From contig SVQC01000002.1 in assembly GCA_015065585.1 (NCBI GenBank), forward strand, positions 1 through 64,000: 64,000 bases of DNA, given 5' to 3'. Below the pieces are notes generated by a model. That model had not been told where the DNA came from, ran no database searches, and was given only the letters and a program-made list of their open reading frames with translations. Below, piece by piece: positions 34,652-42,992 of this stretch (positions within the stretch are counted from its first letter, which is position 1; each line of letters opens with the position of its first letter). This DNA comes from Oscillospiraceae bacterium (lineage in GTDB: Bacteria; Bacillota; Clostridia; Oscillospirales; Acutalibacteraceae). A program made the translations under genes and the position numbers.

Positions 34652-36479
34652 AGCAAACACCCTCCTTATAGCAATTCGCGCCGCAAGCCGCACAGGAAAT
34701 ACGGCAGTTAGGTGTCGTTACAGCCTCTTTTGCAAGCTTATTCTGTTTAATAAAGAAATCCTTAGTAACGGCATAATCAAGATGCTCCCAAGGCAGAATT
34801 TCATCATAAGTAAAGCTTCGTTCACTATACTTTTTCGGGTCTATTCCTAAATCTGCAAAAACCTTTAACCATTTTTCAAGGGCAAAACATTCACTCCAAC
34901 CGTCAAAAATGCAGCCGCGCCTATAAGCTTCTTCAATAACGGCAGAAAGTCTTCTGTCACCTCTTGCAAAAACACCCTCAAGAAAACTTGTGGCGCTATC
35001 ATGCCATGAAAGAGAAACCTTCTTTGTGGTTATACAGCTTCTTAAATATTCCTGACGGCGCAGTATTTCTTCCCTTGAAATCTGAGGCTCAAACTGGAAC
35101 GGTGTAAAAGGCTTTGGAACAAAGGTAGAGACGCTGACACCCACATCTACGCCTTTACCCTTTCGTCGATTTGGAATGGAATAATAAATATCAACTATCT
35201 TCTGCGCTAGGTCGGCAATGCCTTTGATATCCTCGTCGGTTTCGGTGGGAAGACCTATCATAAAGTAAAGTTTAACGCTTGTATGACCGCCCTCAAAGGC
35301 GATACGGCAGGTATCAAGAATTTCCTGCTCGGTTATGTTTTTATTTATAACGTCACGAAGACGCTGAGTACCGGCTTCGGGAGCAAAGGTGAGTCCGCTT
35401 TTTCTTATATGATTAATTTTAGCAAGAAGCTCAGGTGAAAAATTATCTATTCTAAGAGACGGAAGCGAAAGGCTGACCTTTTCCTCATCTGTCCAATCAA
35501 GAAGCTTATTAAGCAACGGTTCAAGCTCAGTATAATCACTTGTTGAAAGAGACGAAAGAGAAATCTCATCGTAACCCGTAGATGCGCATAAATCTTTTGC
35601 CTGCTCACTTATAACGTCAGCTGACTTTTGTCTTACCGGCCTATAAATAAAACCTGCCTGACAAAAACGGCAACCGCGTATACAGCCGCGGTATATTTCC
35701 TGCACAGCTCTGTCATGGACAATTTCAATATAAGGCACAACAAACTCCTTTGGATAATGAACCTTGTCCAAATCCTTGATAATGCGCTTTTTAACAGTAG
35801 CAGGAGCCTCTTCTTTTGGAGTAATGCTCTTTATTTTTTCATCTTCATACTCCACCGTATAAAGAGAGGGTACATAAACGCCTTCAATTTTTGCCGCCGC
35901 TTTCAAAAATTCTTCCTTGGTTGCGCCTTTGGTTTTGTATTCTTTGTAAAGGTCAATAACCTCTAGGTCAACCTCTTCACCCTCGCCCAAGAAGAAAATA
36001 TCTATAAATTCTGCTATAGGCTCGGCATTACAAGCACAAGGGCCACCGGCAACAACGATAGGTGATAAATCATTTCTTTCCTTGCTTTTTAAAGGGAGTC
36101 CTGCTAAATCAAGCATAGACAGAACGTTTGTATAGCTCATTTCGTACTGTAAGGTAAAGCCTATAAAATCAAAATCTTTTACAGGGTCACGGCTTTCAAG
36201 AGCAAAAAGAGGAATATGGTTTTCAATCATTACCTGTCTGAAATCAATCCAAGGTGCAAAAACTCTTTCACACCAGATATCCTCTCTGCTGTTAAAAAGA
36301 GAATAAAGGATTTTCATACCGAGATGGGACATACCAATCTCATAGGTATCAGGAAAACAAAAGGCAAAACGAATATCCACCTTGTTTTTATCTTTTATAA
36401 TACTTCCCTGCTCATTACCACTGTATCTGCCTGGCTTTTGAGCCTTTAAAAAGAGTTCTTCAAGTTTTTTATTATCCAT
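34638..36479 (-). CDS. TIGR03960 B12-binding-type radical SAM protein
   Basis: This 613-residue protein has an N-terminal B12-binding-like region (about residues 25-180, with FCFPDTYEIGMSHLGMKIL) and a radical SAM core whose CIRGCRFCQ holds the 4Fe-4S cysteines. A C-terminal CRISCAACGANCYKEGVCFE stretch may bind another cluster. The function of the family is unknown. AGGTG lies 7 bases before the ATG at 36479; the GTG at 36488 overlaps that site. Confidence 0.93.
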   Translation of the reverse strand: MDNKKLEELFLKAQKPGRYSGNEQGSIIKDKNKVDIRFAFCFPDTYEIGMSHLGMKILYSLFNSREDIWCERVFAPWIDFRQVMIENHIPLFALESRDPVKDFDFIGFTLQYEMSYTNVLSMLDLAGLPLKSKERNDLSPIVVAGGPCACNAEPIAEFIDIFFLGEGEEVDLEVIDLYKEYKTKGATKEEFLKAAAKIEGVYVPSLYTVEYEDEKIKSITPKEEAPATVKKRIIKDLDKVHYPKEFVVPYIEIVHDRAVQEIYRGCIRGCRFCQAGFIYRPVRQKSADVISEQAKDLCASTGYDEISLSSLSTSDYTELEPLLNKLLDWTDEEKVSLSLPSLRIDNFSPELLAKINHIRKSGLTFAPEAGTQRLRDVINKNITEQEILDTCRIAFEGGHTSVKLYFMIGLPTETDEDIKGIADLAQKIVDIYYSIPNRRKGKGVDVGVSVSTFVPKPFTPFQFEPQISREEILRRQEYLRSCITTKKVSLSWHDSATSFLEGVFARGDRRLSAVIEEAYRRGCIFDGWSECFALEKWLKVFADLGIDPKKYSERSFTYDEILPWEHLDYAVTKDFFIKQNKLAKEAVTTPNCRISCAACGANCYKEGVCFEKR

Positions 36480-36525
36480 TGATATCACCTTAAATAATGA
36501 TACAATAATTATTCATTCGTTTCAA

Positions 36526-37116
36526 CTATAATTTAATTAAAACCGACAAAATAAGATAAAAAGCCATAATATATGCCGAATAATTCAGATTACCCATTGC
36601 TGTCATTATAAGTGCTATTATAAATGCCGCGAAACCGAAAGCCATTGATAAAATTTTCATTATTTTTTCAGCCTTTATGCTACCCAGACGAAATATAAGG
36701 ATTTCTCTTAAAACATCTCCTCCATCAAGGCCGTTTACGGGCAGCATATTAAATAAACTGTAAAGCAGATTTATAACAGCAAAGCTTAGCAATAAATCGT
36801 TTTTAAATATACTGCAACAGCAAAACAGCAGAATAAAAACAAAAAAATTAATAAGAGGTCCGCAGACCTGAACAAAAATTTCATTTTTTAGTATCAGTGG
36901 CGGTGAGCTTATTTCAATACTGGCAGGAACAAGCCTTATTTTTGTAGGGGTGCAACCACATATTTTCATTGCAATAAGATGACCTGCTTCGTGAAGTAAT
37001 GCTGAGAAAAGCATAAGAGGCGCGTATCCCGTTTTATCGCAAAGGATAACCGTTGTCAGCATAGCAAAAAACAAAAAGGAAACCTCTATTTTTGTAGAAA
37101 AAAACTTAAAAGACAT
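36526..37116 (-). CDS. M50 site-2 protease, SpoIVFB-like
   Basis: This 196-residue membrane zinc protease has HEAGH in helix 2 (about residues 42-46) and the second metal site NGLDGGDVLRE near residue 125. About five hydrophobic helices are predicted. SpoIVFB cleaves pro-SigK inside the mother-cell membrane during sporulation. The adjacent upstream gene encodes a membrane-anchored LytM protein, like SpoIVFA, which supports the assignment. A housekeeping site-2 protease is the alternative. Confidence 0.8.
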   Translation of the reverse strand: MSFKFFSTKIEVSFLFFAMLTTVILCDKTGYAPLMLFSALLHEAGHLIAMKICGCTPTKIRLVPASIEISSPPLILKNEIFVQVCGPLINFFVFILLFCCCSIFKNDLLLSFAVINLLYSLFNMLPVNGLDGGDVLREILIFRLGSIKAEKIMKILSMAFGFAAFIIALIMTAMGNLNYSAYIMAFYLILSVLIKL

Positions 37117-37119
37117 AGG

Positions 37120-37725
37120 CTAAAACTCCATATACCACATGGCGTTAACGGGAACTCCGTTTACTATCATTTCAAAATGCAAATGATTTCCGGTAGACCT
37201 ACCGGTACTTCCCACAAGGGCAACAGGCTGTCCCTTTGAAACCTTATCTCCTTTTTTTACTGTAATTTTACTGCAATGACCGTAAAGGGTTACAAGGCTG
37301 TCGTTATGCTTTATTTTGAGGTAATTTCCGTACCCGTTTTTATCAACACCAACGAAGCTGACTTCTCCGTCTGCCGCCGATAAAATTTCTTCGCCTTTGT
37401 CACCTGCTATATCGATGCCGTAATGCTTAACATAATCACTTGTAAAAGGGTCGTTTCTATATCCGAAAGTAGAAGTAATTGTTCCATAGAGAGGTACAGC
37501 CAACGAATTGTCAATTAAATGTTCACTTACCGCCGCCGATGCCGCTACCGCTGATTCCTGCTCTTCAAGAATAACTGTTTCCTCATTAAAATAATTATCA
37601 TGCTTATCTTTTATCTTTCCAAAAAGATTCTCATTGCTTACCTTGATTACGGTAAGTAAAACAACCGTTATAATGACACAAACAAGCTGTAAAATTACTA
37701 TGTAAAGTACCTTTTTATTCTTCAA
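37120..37725 (-). CDS. Membrane-anchored M23 (LytM) peptidase, SpoIVFA-like
   Basis: This 201-residue protein has one N-terminal membrane helix (about residues 8-28), a linker and a C-terminal LytM domain with all zinc-site motifs: HYGIDIA, LYGHC and HLHFE, plus FGYRNDPF. The intact motifs mean it could be a real endopeptidase, whereas SpoIVFA of Bacillus is usually described as regulatory. The start is probably a TTG at 37725 with AGGAGG 8 bases upstream. It precedes the M50 protease gene by 3 bases. Confidence 0.82.
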   Translation of the reverse strand: MKNKKVLYIVILQLVCVIITVVLLTVIKVSNENLFGKIKDKHDNYFNEETVILEEQESAVAASAAVSEHLIDNSLAVPLYGTITSTFGYRNDPFTSDYVKHYGIDIAGDKGEEILSAADGEVSFVGVDKNGYGNYLKIKHNDSLVTLYGHCSKITVKKGDKVSKGQPVALVGSTGRSTGNHLHFEMIVNGVPVNAMWYMEF

Positions 37726-37826
37726 AGCATTTTCCTCCTCGGCGCAACGGAATCGGCAATACAATACTTCATACTGCCAATTTTCCGTCACAAGAAATAT
37801 TATGCTTTAAAGGTGAGTTTAATACA

Positions 37827-37860
37827 TAAAAATACCCGAGTGAACGGTTTCACTCGGGTA
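37827..37860 (-). terminator. metK terminator
   Basis: A perfect 12-bp stem (37833-37844 with 37849-37860) with a CGGT loop is followed by a U-tract on the minus strand, directly after metK. Confidence 0.85.
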
Positions 37861-37865
37861 AAAAA

Positions 37866-39047
37866 TTAACTGAAATATTTTTTAAGTTGCTCTGCCTTAT
37901 CGGTTTTTTCCCAAGACAGTTCAATATCAGTTCTGCCAAAATGACCGTAAGCGGCAGTCTGGCGGTAAATTGGGCGGCGTAGCTCAAGCTTCTCTATAAT
38001 AGCGGCAGGACGAAGGTCAAATATTTCACCTACAGCCTTAGCAATTTCATCGTCAGCGTACTTTCCTGTGCCAAAGGTATCCACCATAACCGATACGGGC
38101 TTTGCAACGCCTATGGCATAAGCAAGCTGTATTTCACATTTCTTGGCAAGACCGGCTGCTACTATATTTTTAGCAACGTATCTTGCGGCATAAGCGGCGC
38201 TTCTGTCAACTTTTGTGGGGTCTTTACCGGAGAAAGCACCGCCACCGTGACGAGCCATACCGCCGTAGGTATCAACAATTATCTTTCTGCCGGTAAGACC
38301 TGTATCTCCCTGAGGTCCTCCTACAACAAAACGGCCGGTAGGATTAATAAATATTTTTGTATTTTCATCCATCAGCTTTTCGGGAACGGTAGTTTTTATA
38401 ACCTCTCTTAAAATATCTTCTCTTAGCTTTTCAAGGTCAATCTCAGCACTATGCTGACTTGAAACAACAACCGCCTCAACTCTTAAAGGCACGTTATTTT
38501 CATATTCAACCGTAACCTGAGTCTTACCGTCGGGATAAAGATAATCAAGAATTCCGTCTTTTCTGACCTTTGTTAATTTCTGAGCCATTCTATGAGCAAG
38601 ATAAATAGGAAGCGGCATATATGTATCGGTTTCGTCGCAGGCGTAACCAAACATCATACCCTGGTCTCCGGCGCCATGAAGATTATAAATATCATTTTCA
38701 CCGTCTTTAAGCTCGAGGGATTTATCAACACCCATAGCAATATCTGGAGACTGCTTGTCAATAGAAGTCATAACGGCAATGGTATCACCGTTAAAACCAC
38801 ATTCATTTGAGTTATAACCGATATCTTTAACTACGTTTCTTACAATATCAGGGATATCAATATTAGCAGTAGTGGTAATTTCACCCATTACCGTAACAAC
38901 ACCCGTAGTAGCAAAGGTTTCACAGGCAACTCTTGCTTTTTCGTCTTTAGCAATAATAGCGTCAAGAACAGCGTCACTTATTTGGTCGCACACCTTATCG
39001 GGATGACCCTCTGTAACAGATTCCGATGTAAATAGCAATTTCGACAT
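37866..39047 (-). CDS. metK: S-adenosylmethionine synthetase
   Basis: MetK makes SAM from methionine and ATP. The 393-residue protein starts [21 protein letters not shown], has [12 protein letters not shown] and the [19 protein letters not shown] loop. The ATG at 39047 has AGGAG 7 bases upstream; a longer frame to 39134 would run into the riboswitch terminator and is not used. Its leader carries a SAM-I riboswitch, so SAM should switch the gene off by transcription termination. Confidence 0.98.
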   Translation of the reverse strand: MSKLLFTSESVTEGHPDKVCDQISDAVLDAIIAKDEKARVACETFATTGVVTVMGEITTTANIDIPDIVRNVVKDIGYNSNECGFNGDTIAVMTSIDKQSPDIAMGVDKSLELKDGENDIYNLHGAGDQGMMFGYACDETDTYMPLPIYLAHRMAQKLTKVRKDGILDYLYPDGKTQVTVEYENNVPLRVEAVVVSSQHSAEIDLEKLREDILREVIKTTVPEKLMDENTKIFINPTGRFVVGGPQGDTGLTGRKIIVDTYGGMARHGGGAFSGKDPTKVDRSAAYAARYVAKNIVAAGLAKKCEIQLAYAIGVAKPVSVMVDTFGTGKYADDEIAKAVGEIFDLRPAAIIEKLELRRPIYRQTAAYGHFGRTDIELSWEKTDKAEQLKKYFS

Positions 39048-39061
39048 AATTCTTCTCCTTT

Positions 39062-39092
39062 TTAAATAAAAAACCGCTTCGAAAGAAGCGGT
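39062..39092 (-). terminator. Terminator of the SAM-I riboswitch expression platform
   Basis: A perfect 8-bp stem (39073-39080 with 39085-39092) with a GAAA loop is followed by a long U-tract on the minus strand. It lies between the aptamer and metK and should form when SAM is bound. Confidence 0.9.
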
Positions 39093-39097
39093 ACAAA

Positions 39098-39192
39098 AAG
39101 CCTCATCTTTCGGTAAAACCGCAGGATTTAGCACCTTGAAAAATCAGGTTGCCGGGCATCAAAGGGCCTGTCCCTCCGCCACTCTTGATAAG
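39098..39192 (-). promoter_or_regulatory. SAM-I riboswitch (S-box) upstream of metK
   Basis: Read on the minus strand, the leader contains CTTATCAAGAGTGGCGGAGG, then GATGCCCGGCAACC, GGTGCTAAATCCTGC and ACCGAAAGATGAGG, which are the conserved S-box blocks in the right order. The aptamer directly precedes an intrinsic terminator and metK. Confidence 0.97.
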
Positions 39193-39214
39193 GAAATATT
39201 CATTTAGCAAAATT

Positions 39215-39242
39215 ATTTTACCACAAAGTGAGCAAATGTCAA
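39215..39242 (-). promoter_or_regulatory. Promoter of the SAM-I/metK transcript
   Basis: On the minus strand a perfect TTGACA (39242-39237) and TAAAAT (39220-39215) are separated by 16 bases, just upstream of the aptamer. Confidence 0.7.
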
Positions 39243-39245
39243 TAT

Positions 39246-39848
39246 CTATTTTTTAGTAAAGCCCTTTTTAAGAATAGGAGAAATGCTTTTATATATTACA
39301 AAGCAAATACCCGCATGAATCATTCCCTTTGCAAAATTAAAGGGCAAATTAAAGATTAACAAAGCCTTCAGAAGATTATCGGCTGAAGGAAGCAGGGCCT
39401 TATACATTCCAAGAATTGCCTCCATAGGTAAACCGTAAATAACAGAAAAGGCAGGATAAACAAAGAAAAGATTTGTAACTACGCTAATAACCGCCATTAC
39501 CGCAGCGCCAAGTACCGAGCCTATAACAGCCCCTTTTCTTGTACGGTTAAATTTATAAACAAAGCCTGCAGTACCAACAAAAATTGCACCGAGGATAAAA
39601 TTCGAAAATTCTCCTACACCGCCTGAGCTTGTAACAAAAAGGTGCAAAAGATTTTTTATAAGACAAACAAGAATTCCGTAAACAGGTCCAAAGCCAAAAG
39701 CGGTTATAAGGGCAGGAATTTCAGAAAAATCAAATTTTATAAAGGACGGAATTATAAATGCCAAAGGAAATTCTAAGAGCATAAGTACAAAACCTACCGC
39801 TCCCATTATAGCAGTAACCGTAAAAGTTCTAATATTAATTTTTTTCAT
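39246..39848 (-). CDS. ribU: ECF transporter S component, RibU-like riboflavin uptake
   Basis: This 200-residue protein has about six hydrophobic helices and the RibU-type features FDFSEIPALITAFGFGP and an early LMLLEFPLAFIIPSFIKF. It would bind riboflavin and work with shared ECF energising subunits encoded elsewhere. The FMN riboswitch and terminator in its leader strongly support the substrate. The AGGAG-like site (GGAGC) is about 10 bases before the ATG. Confidence 0.93.
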   Translation of the reverse strand: MKKINIRTFTVTAIMGAVGFVLMLLEFPLAFIIPSFIKFDFSEIPALITAFGFGPVYGILVCLIKNLLHLFVTSSGGVGEFSNFILGAIFVGTAGFVYKFNRTRKGAVIGSVLGAAVMAVISVVTNLFFVYPAFSVIYGLPMEAILGMYKALLPSADNLLKALLIFNLPFNFAKGMIHAGICFVIYKSISPILKKGFTKK

Positions 39849-39863
39849 GTAAGACAGCTCCTT

Positions 39864-39895
39864 TAAAAAAATAAATCCCTGAGATAAGCTCAGGG
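39864..39895 (-). terminator. Terminator of the FMN riboswitch expression platform
   Basis: A perfect 7-bp stem (39877-39883 with 39889-39895) with an ATAAG loop is followed by a U-rich tract on the minus strand, between the aptamer and ribU. Confidence 0.85.
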
Positions 39896-39914
39896 AAAAA
39901 TTACAAAATTAATA

Positions 39915-40024
39915 ATAATTCTTTCATCCGGACTTTAACCGTCGGCTTCGGAATTTCACCGAATCAGTCATTAAGACTCGCGGACTTTACCGCCGGTGGA
40001 GAATTTCACTCCGCCCTGAATTAT
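39915..40024 (-). promoter_or_regulatory. FMN riboswitch (RFN element) upstream of ribU
   Basis: On the minus strand the RFN blocks are in order: AGGGCGGAGTGAAATTC, CCGGCGGTAAAGTCCGCGA, GATTCGGTGAAATTCCG, and CCGACGGTTAAAGTCCGGATG. The closing P1 stem pairs 40018-40024 with 39915-39921. The 5' edge of P1 overlaps the stop codon of the DUF1294 gene. FMN should cause termination before ribU. Confidence 0.97.
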
Positions 40025-40335
40025 ATAAATTTTAATATGAGATAAAGTAATAAAAAATGCAGTATAATCATTAACGGTAACAGTAACATAAATTTTATAT
40101 GCTTTGTTTTATGCCTGATTAAAAGCATAGTTGTATACATAGTTGCCGCACCGCCGAAAAAAGCAGTAAGCAAAAGATTTTTTTCACTTATCCGCCTTTT
40201 ACCTTTAATAGCTTTTTTCTTATCAGAAACCGTAATAAAAACAGCCACTAAGCTAATAACCAAAATGTATATAAAAATAACTTCGGTCAAACCTATCACC
40301 AAAGCTAATATAACACAACCTATATTTAATTTCAA
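40021..40335 (-). CDS. DUF1294 membrane protein
   Basis: This 104-residue protein has about three hydrophobic helices and the DUF1294 signature GGAATMYTTMLLIRHKTKHIKF. Its function is unknown. Its stop codon (40021-40023) lies within the P1 stem of the FMN riboswitch, so the riboswitch transcript either starts inside this gene or continues from it. It diverges from the lipoprotein amidase. Confidence 0.85.
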   Translation of the reverse strand: MKLNIGCVILALVIGLTEVIFIYILVISLVAVFITVSDKKKAIKGKRRISEKNLLLTAFFGGAATMYTTMLLIRHKTKHIKFMLLLPLMIILHFLLLYLILKFI

Positions 40336-40343
40336 GTAAATTA

Positions 40344-40372
40344 TTGATTTAAACTTTGACTTGTATTATAAT
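40344..40372 (+). promoter_or_regulatory. SigA promoter of the lipoprotein amidase
   Basis: TTGATT (40344-40349) and a perfect TATAAT (40367-40372) are separated by 17 bases. The predicted start near 40379 places the ATG at 40403 about 24 bases downstream and rules out a start at 40361. Confidence 0.6.
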
Positions 40373-40402
40373 TTATATATGATTTCGAAAAGGACTTATG
40401 CA

Positions 40403-42004
40403 ATGTTTTCAAGATTCAAATATATAATCATTACTCTGTTTTTTATACTTTCTCTTTTTACAGGCTGTAAAAGTAAGCTTCTTGTATCAACCGGTGAAAA
40501 ACTGCTAATTGACAGTTTTTCACCCTCTGCCGATTATACCTGCGAAGGCAATAGCATTATGGTTGTGTCGGTAGAATCAAAGCTTGACAGTCTTACGGTG
40601 ACGGCGTATTTTAATTCAACGGCAGTACAGCTTAATAAAGAATATAATAACGAACAAAGCGACATTTATTATTACAGCGGTTACTTTACTTTGCCTACGG
40701 TGAGCAAAAAGACCGATGTTGGTCAGATTAAGTTTATTTGTTCAGACGGAAATACCGAAGAGATCTACTATAGCGGTATGATTACCGTCTTACCTTCAGC
40801 TATATCCTCTGTTTCAGGCTCAGACGTAGGTAACGGACTTATCGCCGAGATTACAAAACTTCCTGCCGAAACCTTTGACGGTCAAACAGTAGACGATTCC
40901 TCAAAGCCTTATAACAGTTATCTTCCTGTAGGTACTGTTGATTACTGCTCGTCAGCGGCTATAGTAAACAGCAGAATTGACAAAAGTTACCGTTTATTGC
41001 GTTTTGGTAAACGGGTTTACGAAAGCAATATAAAAACCTATGAAGGCTCTTTACCCGATAGTAATACTTTATCAGTGTGTGAAACGATAAGTGACGAGAA
41101 ATACACCTATCTGTCCTTTTATTATGATTGGAAAGCCCCTTTCACTTTTGAACTTAAGGATCAAAAGTACAGAAACGAAAAGACTAACAACTGGAACGTT
41201 GATTCGGTTGATTTTTCCTATGTAGAAATTAAGTTTATGTATTGCGATACCTTGTACGGTGATATAACCTTTGAAAAGGATAATCCGCTCTTTTCCCACA
41301 GCGATAAATTTATTCAGGACGACACTATGGTACTAAGGTTATACTTAAAGAAAACAGGCGTTTTTTACGGTTTTAAAGCCGAGTACAGCGATGACGACTG
41401 TCTTGTTTTTAAATTTTTACAACCCACCGTTTTGTATAAAGCTCAAAATGAATATGGATATTCACTTGCTAATAAAACCATAATTATTGATGCAGGACAC
41501 GGAGGAAAAGACCCTGGCGCAACTGCCAACAGCGGTGAATATGAGTCATTTATGAATCTTTCCTTTGCTAAAAACCTTAAAACAGAGCTTGAAAAAATCG
41601 GTGCTACCGTAATTATGACAAGAAAAGATAACAGCTATGTTTCGGCTAATGAGCGTGTTAATATAGTTTTGTCAAATGAACCCGATTTTCTTATTTCTAT
41701 ACATAGAAATGCAGGCTCCTCAAACGGATATAGTTCATATTATTTTAACACATTTTCTTTTGATGCTGCTAAAATACTTAATAGAGCTATGCAAAAAGCA
41801 AACCCATACCGCAAATACGAAGAAGCAAGTTGGCATTATTTCTTCCTGAACCGTATTGGAATTTGCCCTTCTGTACTAACTGAAAACGGATTTATGACAG
41901 ATAAAACTGACGTGGAAAATATGAAAAGTGCAGACCACCAGGCAGTCTGCACTAAAGCAACTGTTAAAGGCATTGTTGATTATTTTATTTCTCAGGAAAG
42001 TTAA
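40403..42004 (+). CDS. N-acetylmuramoyl-L-alanine amidase with lipoprotein-like leader
   Basis: This 533-residue protein has a signal peptide with a lipobox-like LFTGC (Cys near residue 23; Phe at -3 is unusual), a long beta-rich region without a clear family match (about 25-360), and a C-terminal Amidase_3 domain. Zinc and catalytic residues are in IIDAGHGGKDPGA, ISIHRNAG and LTENGFM. It should cleave the amide between muramic acid and the peptide stem outside the membrane. AAGGA lies 8 bases before the ATG. It overlaps the convergent pseudogene by 20 bases. Confidence 0.88.
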   Translation: MFSRFKYIIITLFFILSLFTGCKSKLLVSTGEKLLIDSFSPSADYTCEGNSIMVVSVESKLDSLTVTAYFNSTAVQLNKEYNNEQSDIYYYSGYFTLPTVSKKTDVGQIKFICSDGNTEEIYYSGMITVLPSAISSVSGSDVGNGLIAEITKLPAETFDGQTVDDSSKPYNSYLPVGTVDYCSSAAIVNSRIDKSYRLLRFGKRVYESNIKTYEGSLPDSNTLSVCETISDEKYTYLSFYYDWKAPFTFELKDQKYRNEKTNNWNVDSVDFSYVEIKFMYCDTLYGDITFEKDNPLFSHSDKFIQDDTMVLRLYLKKTGVFYGFKAEYSDDDCLVFKFLQPTVLYKAQNEYGYSLANKTIIIDAGHGGKDPGATANSGEYESFMNLSFAKNLKTELEKIGATVIMTRKDNSYVSANERVNIVLSNEPDFLISIHRNAGSSNGYSSYYFNTFSFDAAKILNRAMQKANPYRKYEEASWHYFFLNRIGICPSVLTENGFMTDKTDVENMKSADHQAVCTKATVKGIVDYFISQES

Positions 42005-42919
42005 AATATTTGTCAAAGAAATACCGACCAATACTTCCAAGAAACTTAATAACGGAATCTGTTAATTCACTCGGGAAAATTCTCCAAGCATTTACAGCCT
42101 CAAAATTCAGTATACCTTCATATCCGTAATCCCTTAAAGCGCACATTATAAATTCCCAATCAACAGTGCCTAAAGTAAATGGTATGGTATGATTGTCTTG
42201 ATTGCCGTCAACCTCATGAAGATGAAGCACCTTTAGATTTTTGCCTAAAGTTTTAACAGCATATCTGATATTTGTGCCGGTAAGTACACTGTGACCGGTA
42301 TCAAGGCAAAAGCCGAAGCATTTTGCCCCCGCAATTCCGTTCAGCGTTTCAATATAACGATTTACCTCATCATAATCGTTACAAGGCGCATGAACAATCA
42401 CTCCTTTATTTCTTATCCACATATTTTCAAGGCAGGCAACAACATTATTTTCTTTAAGAGTTTTAGCGAATTCAGAGTAAAATTCTATATTGGCCTTAAA
42501 AACATCTTCCTTGTCGACATTACTGTAAAGAGGAAAATTTCTTGGATGAATTACTATATAAGGACAATTCAAGTACCCGGCGGCAATAATGGTTCTGTTA
42601 ATAACCTTTTTGAAATAATCCTTTGCCTCGCCTGTCCAGCAAGAAGGAAACGGCGCATGGCATTAACCAATTTTAATACCGTTTTTTCGGCAGAGTATTT
42701 AATGCCGTCCAGATATTTAAAAAGTTCTTCATCACTAAGTTCATAGAATTCACTTTTAGTAAAAGTTGAGTCAGAGCCTAATTTTCCGCCGGTTTTACTA
42801 AATATCATATCAAAGCCCAAATCGATGGCTCCAAACCCTGCTTCTTTAAGCTTTGGAAAATTCTTTTCGGCGGTATCTTTATCTATAATGAGTTCGCTGG
42901 TAGATAAACTGTAAACCAT
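41985..42919 (-). pseudogene. Sugar phosphate isomerase/epimerase, two lesions
   Basis: Two adjoining frames make one TIM-barrel sugar isomerase. The N-terminal part (start 42919, SLSTSELIIDKDTAEKNFPKL) loses its frame in the A-run (T-run 42682-42687 on the plus strand), where one base seems missing. In the restored frame a TAA (42663-42665) replaces the codon before CHAPFPSCWTGEAKDYF, where the family usually has Gln (CAA). The C-terminal part then runs intact (NCPYIVIHPRNFP, CLDTGHSVLTG, VLHLHEVDGN) to 41985. Two independent lesions argue for a real pseudogene. Confidence 0.85.
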
Positions 42920-42992
42920 ACTATCCCCTCCATAAATTTATAATATAATACTAGATTTAATTTTGCAACCATTTTTTAAGCAGGTGAAAAAA

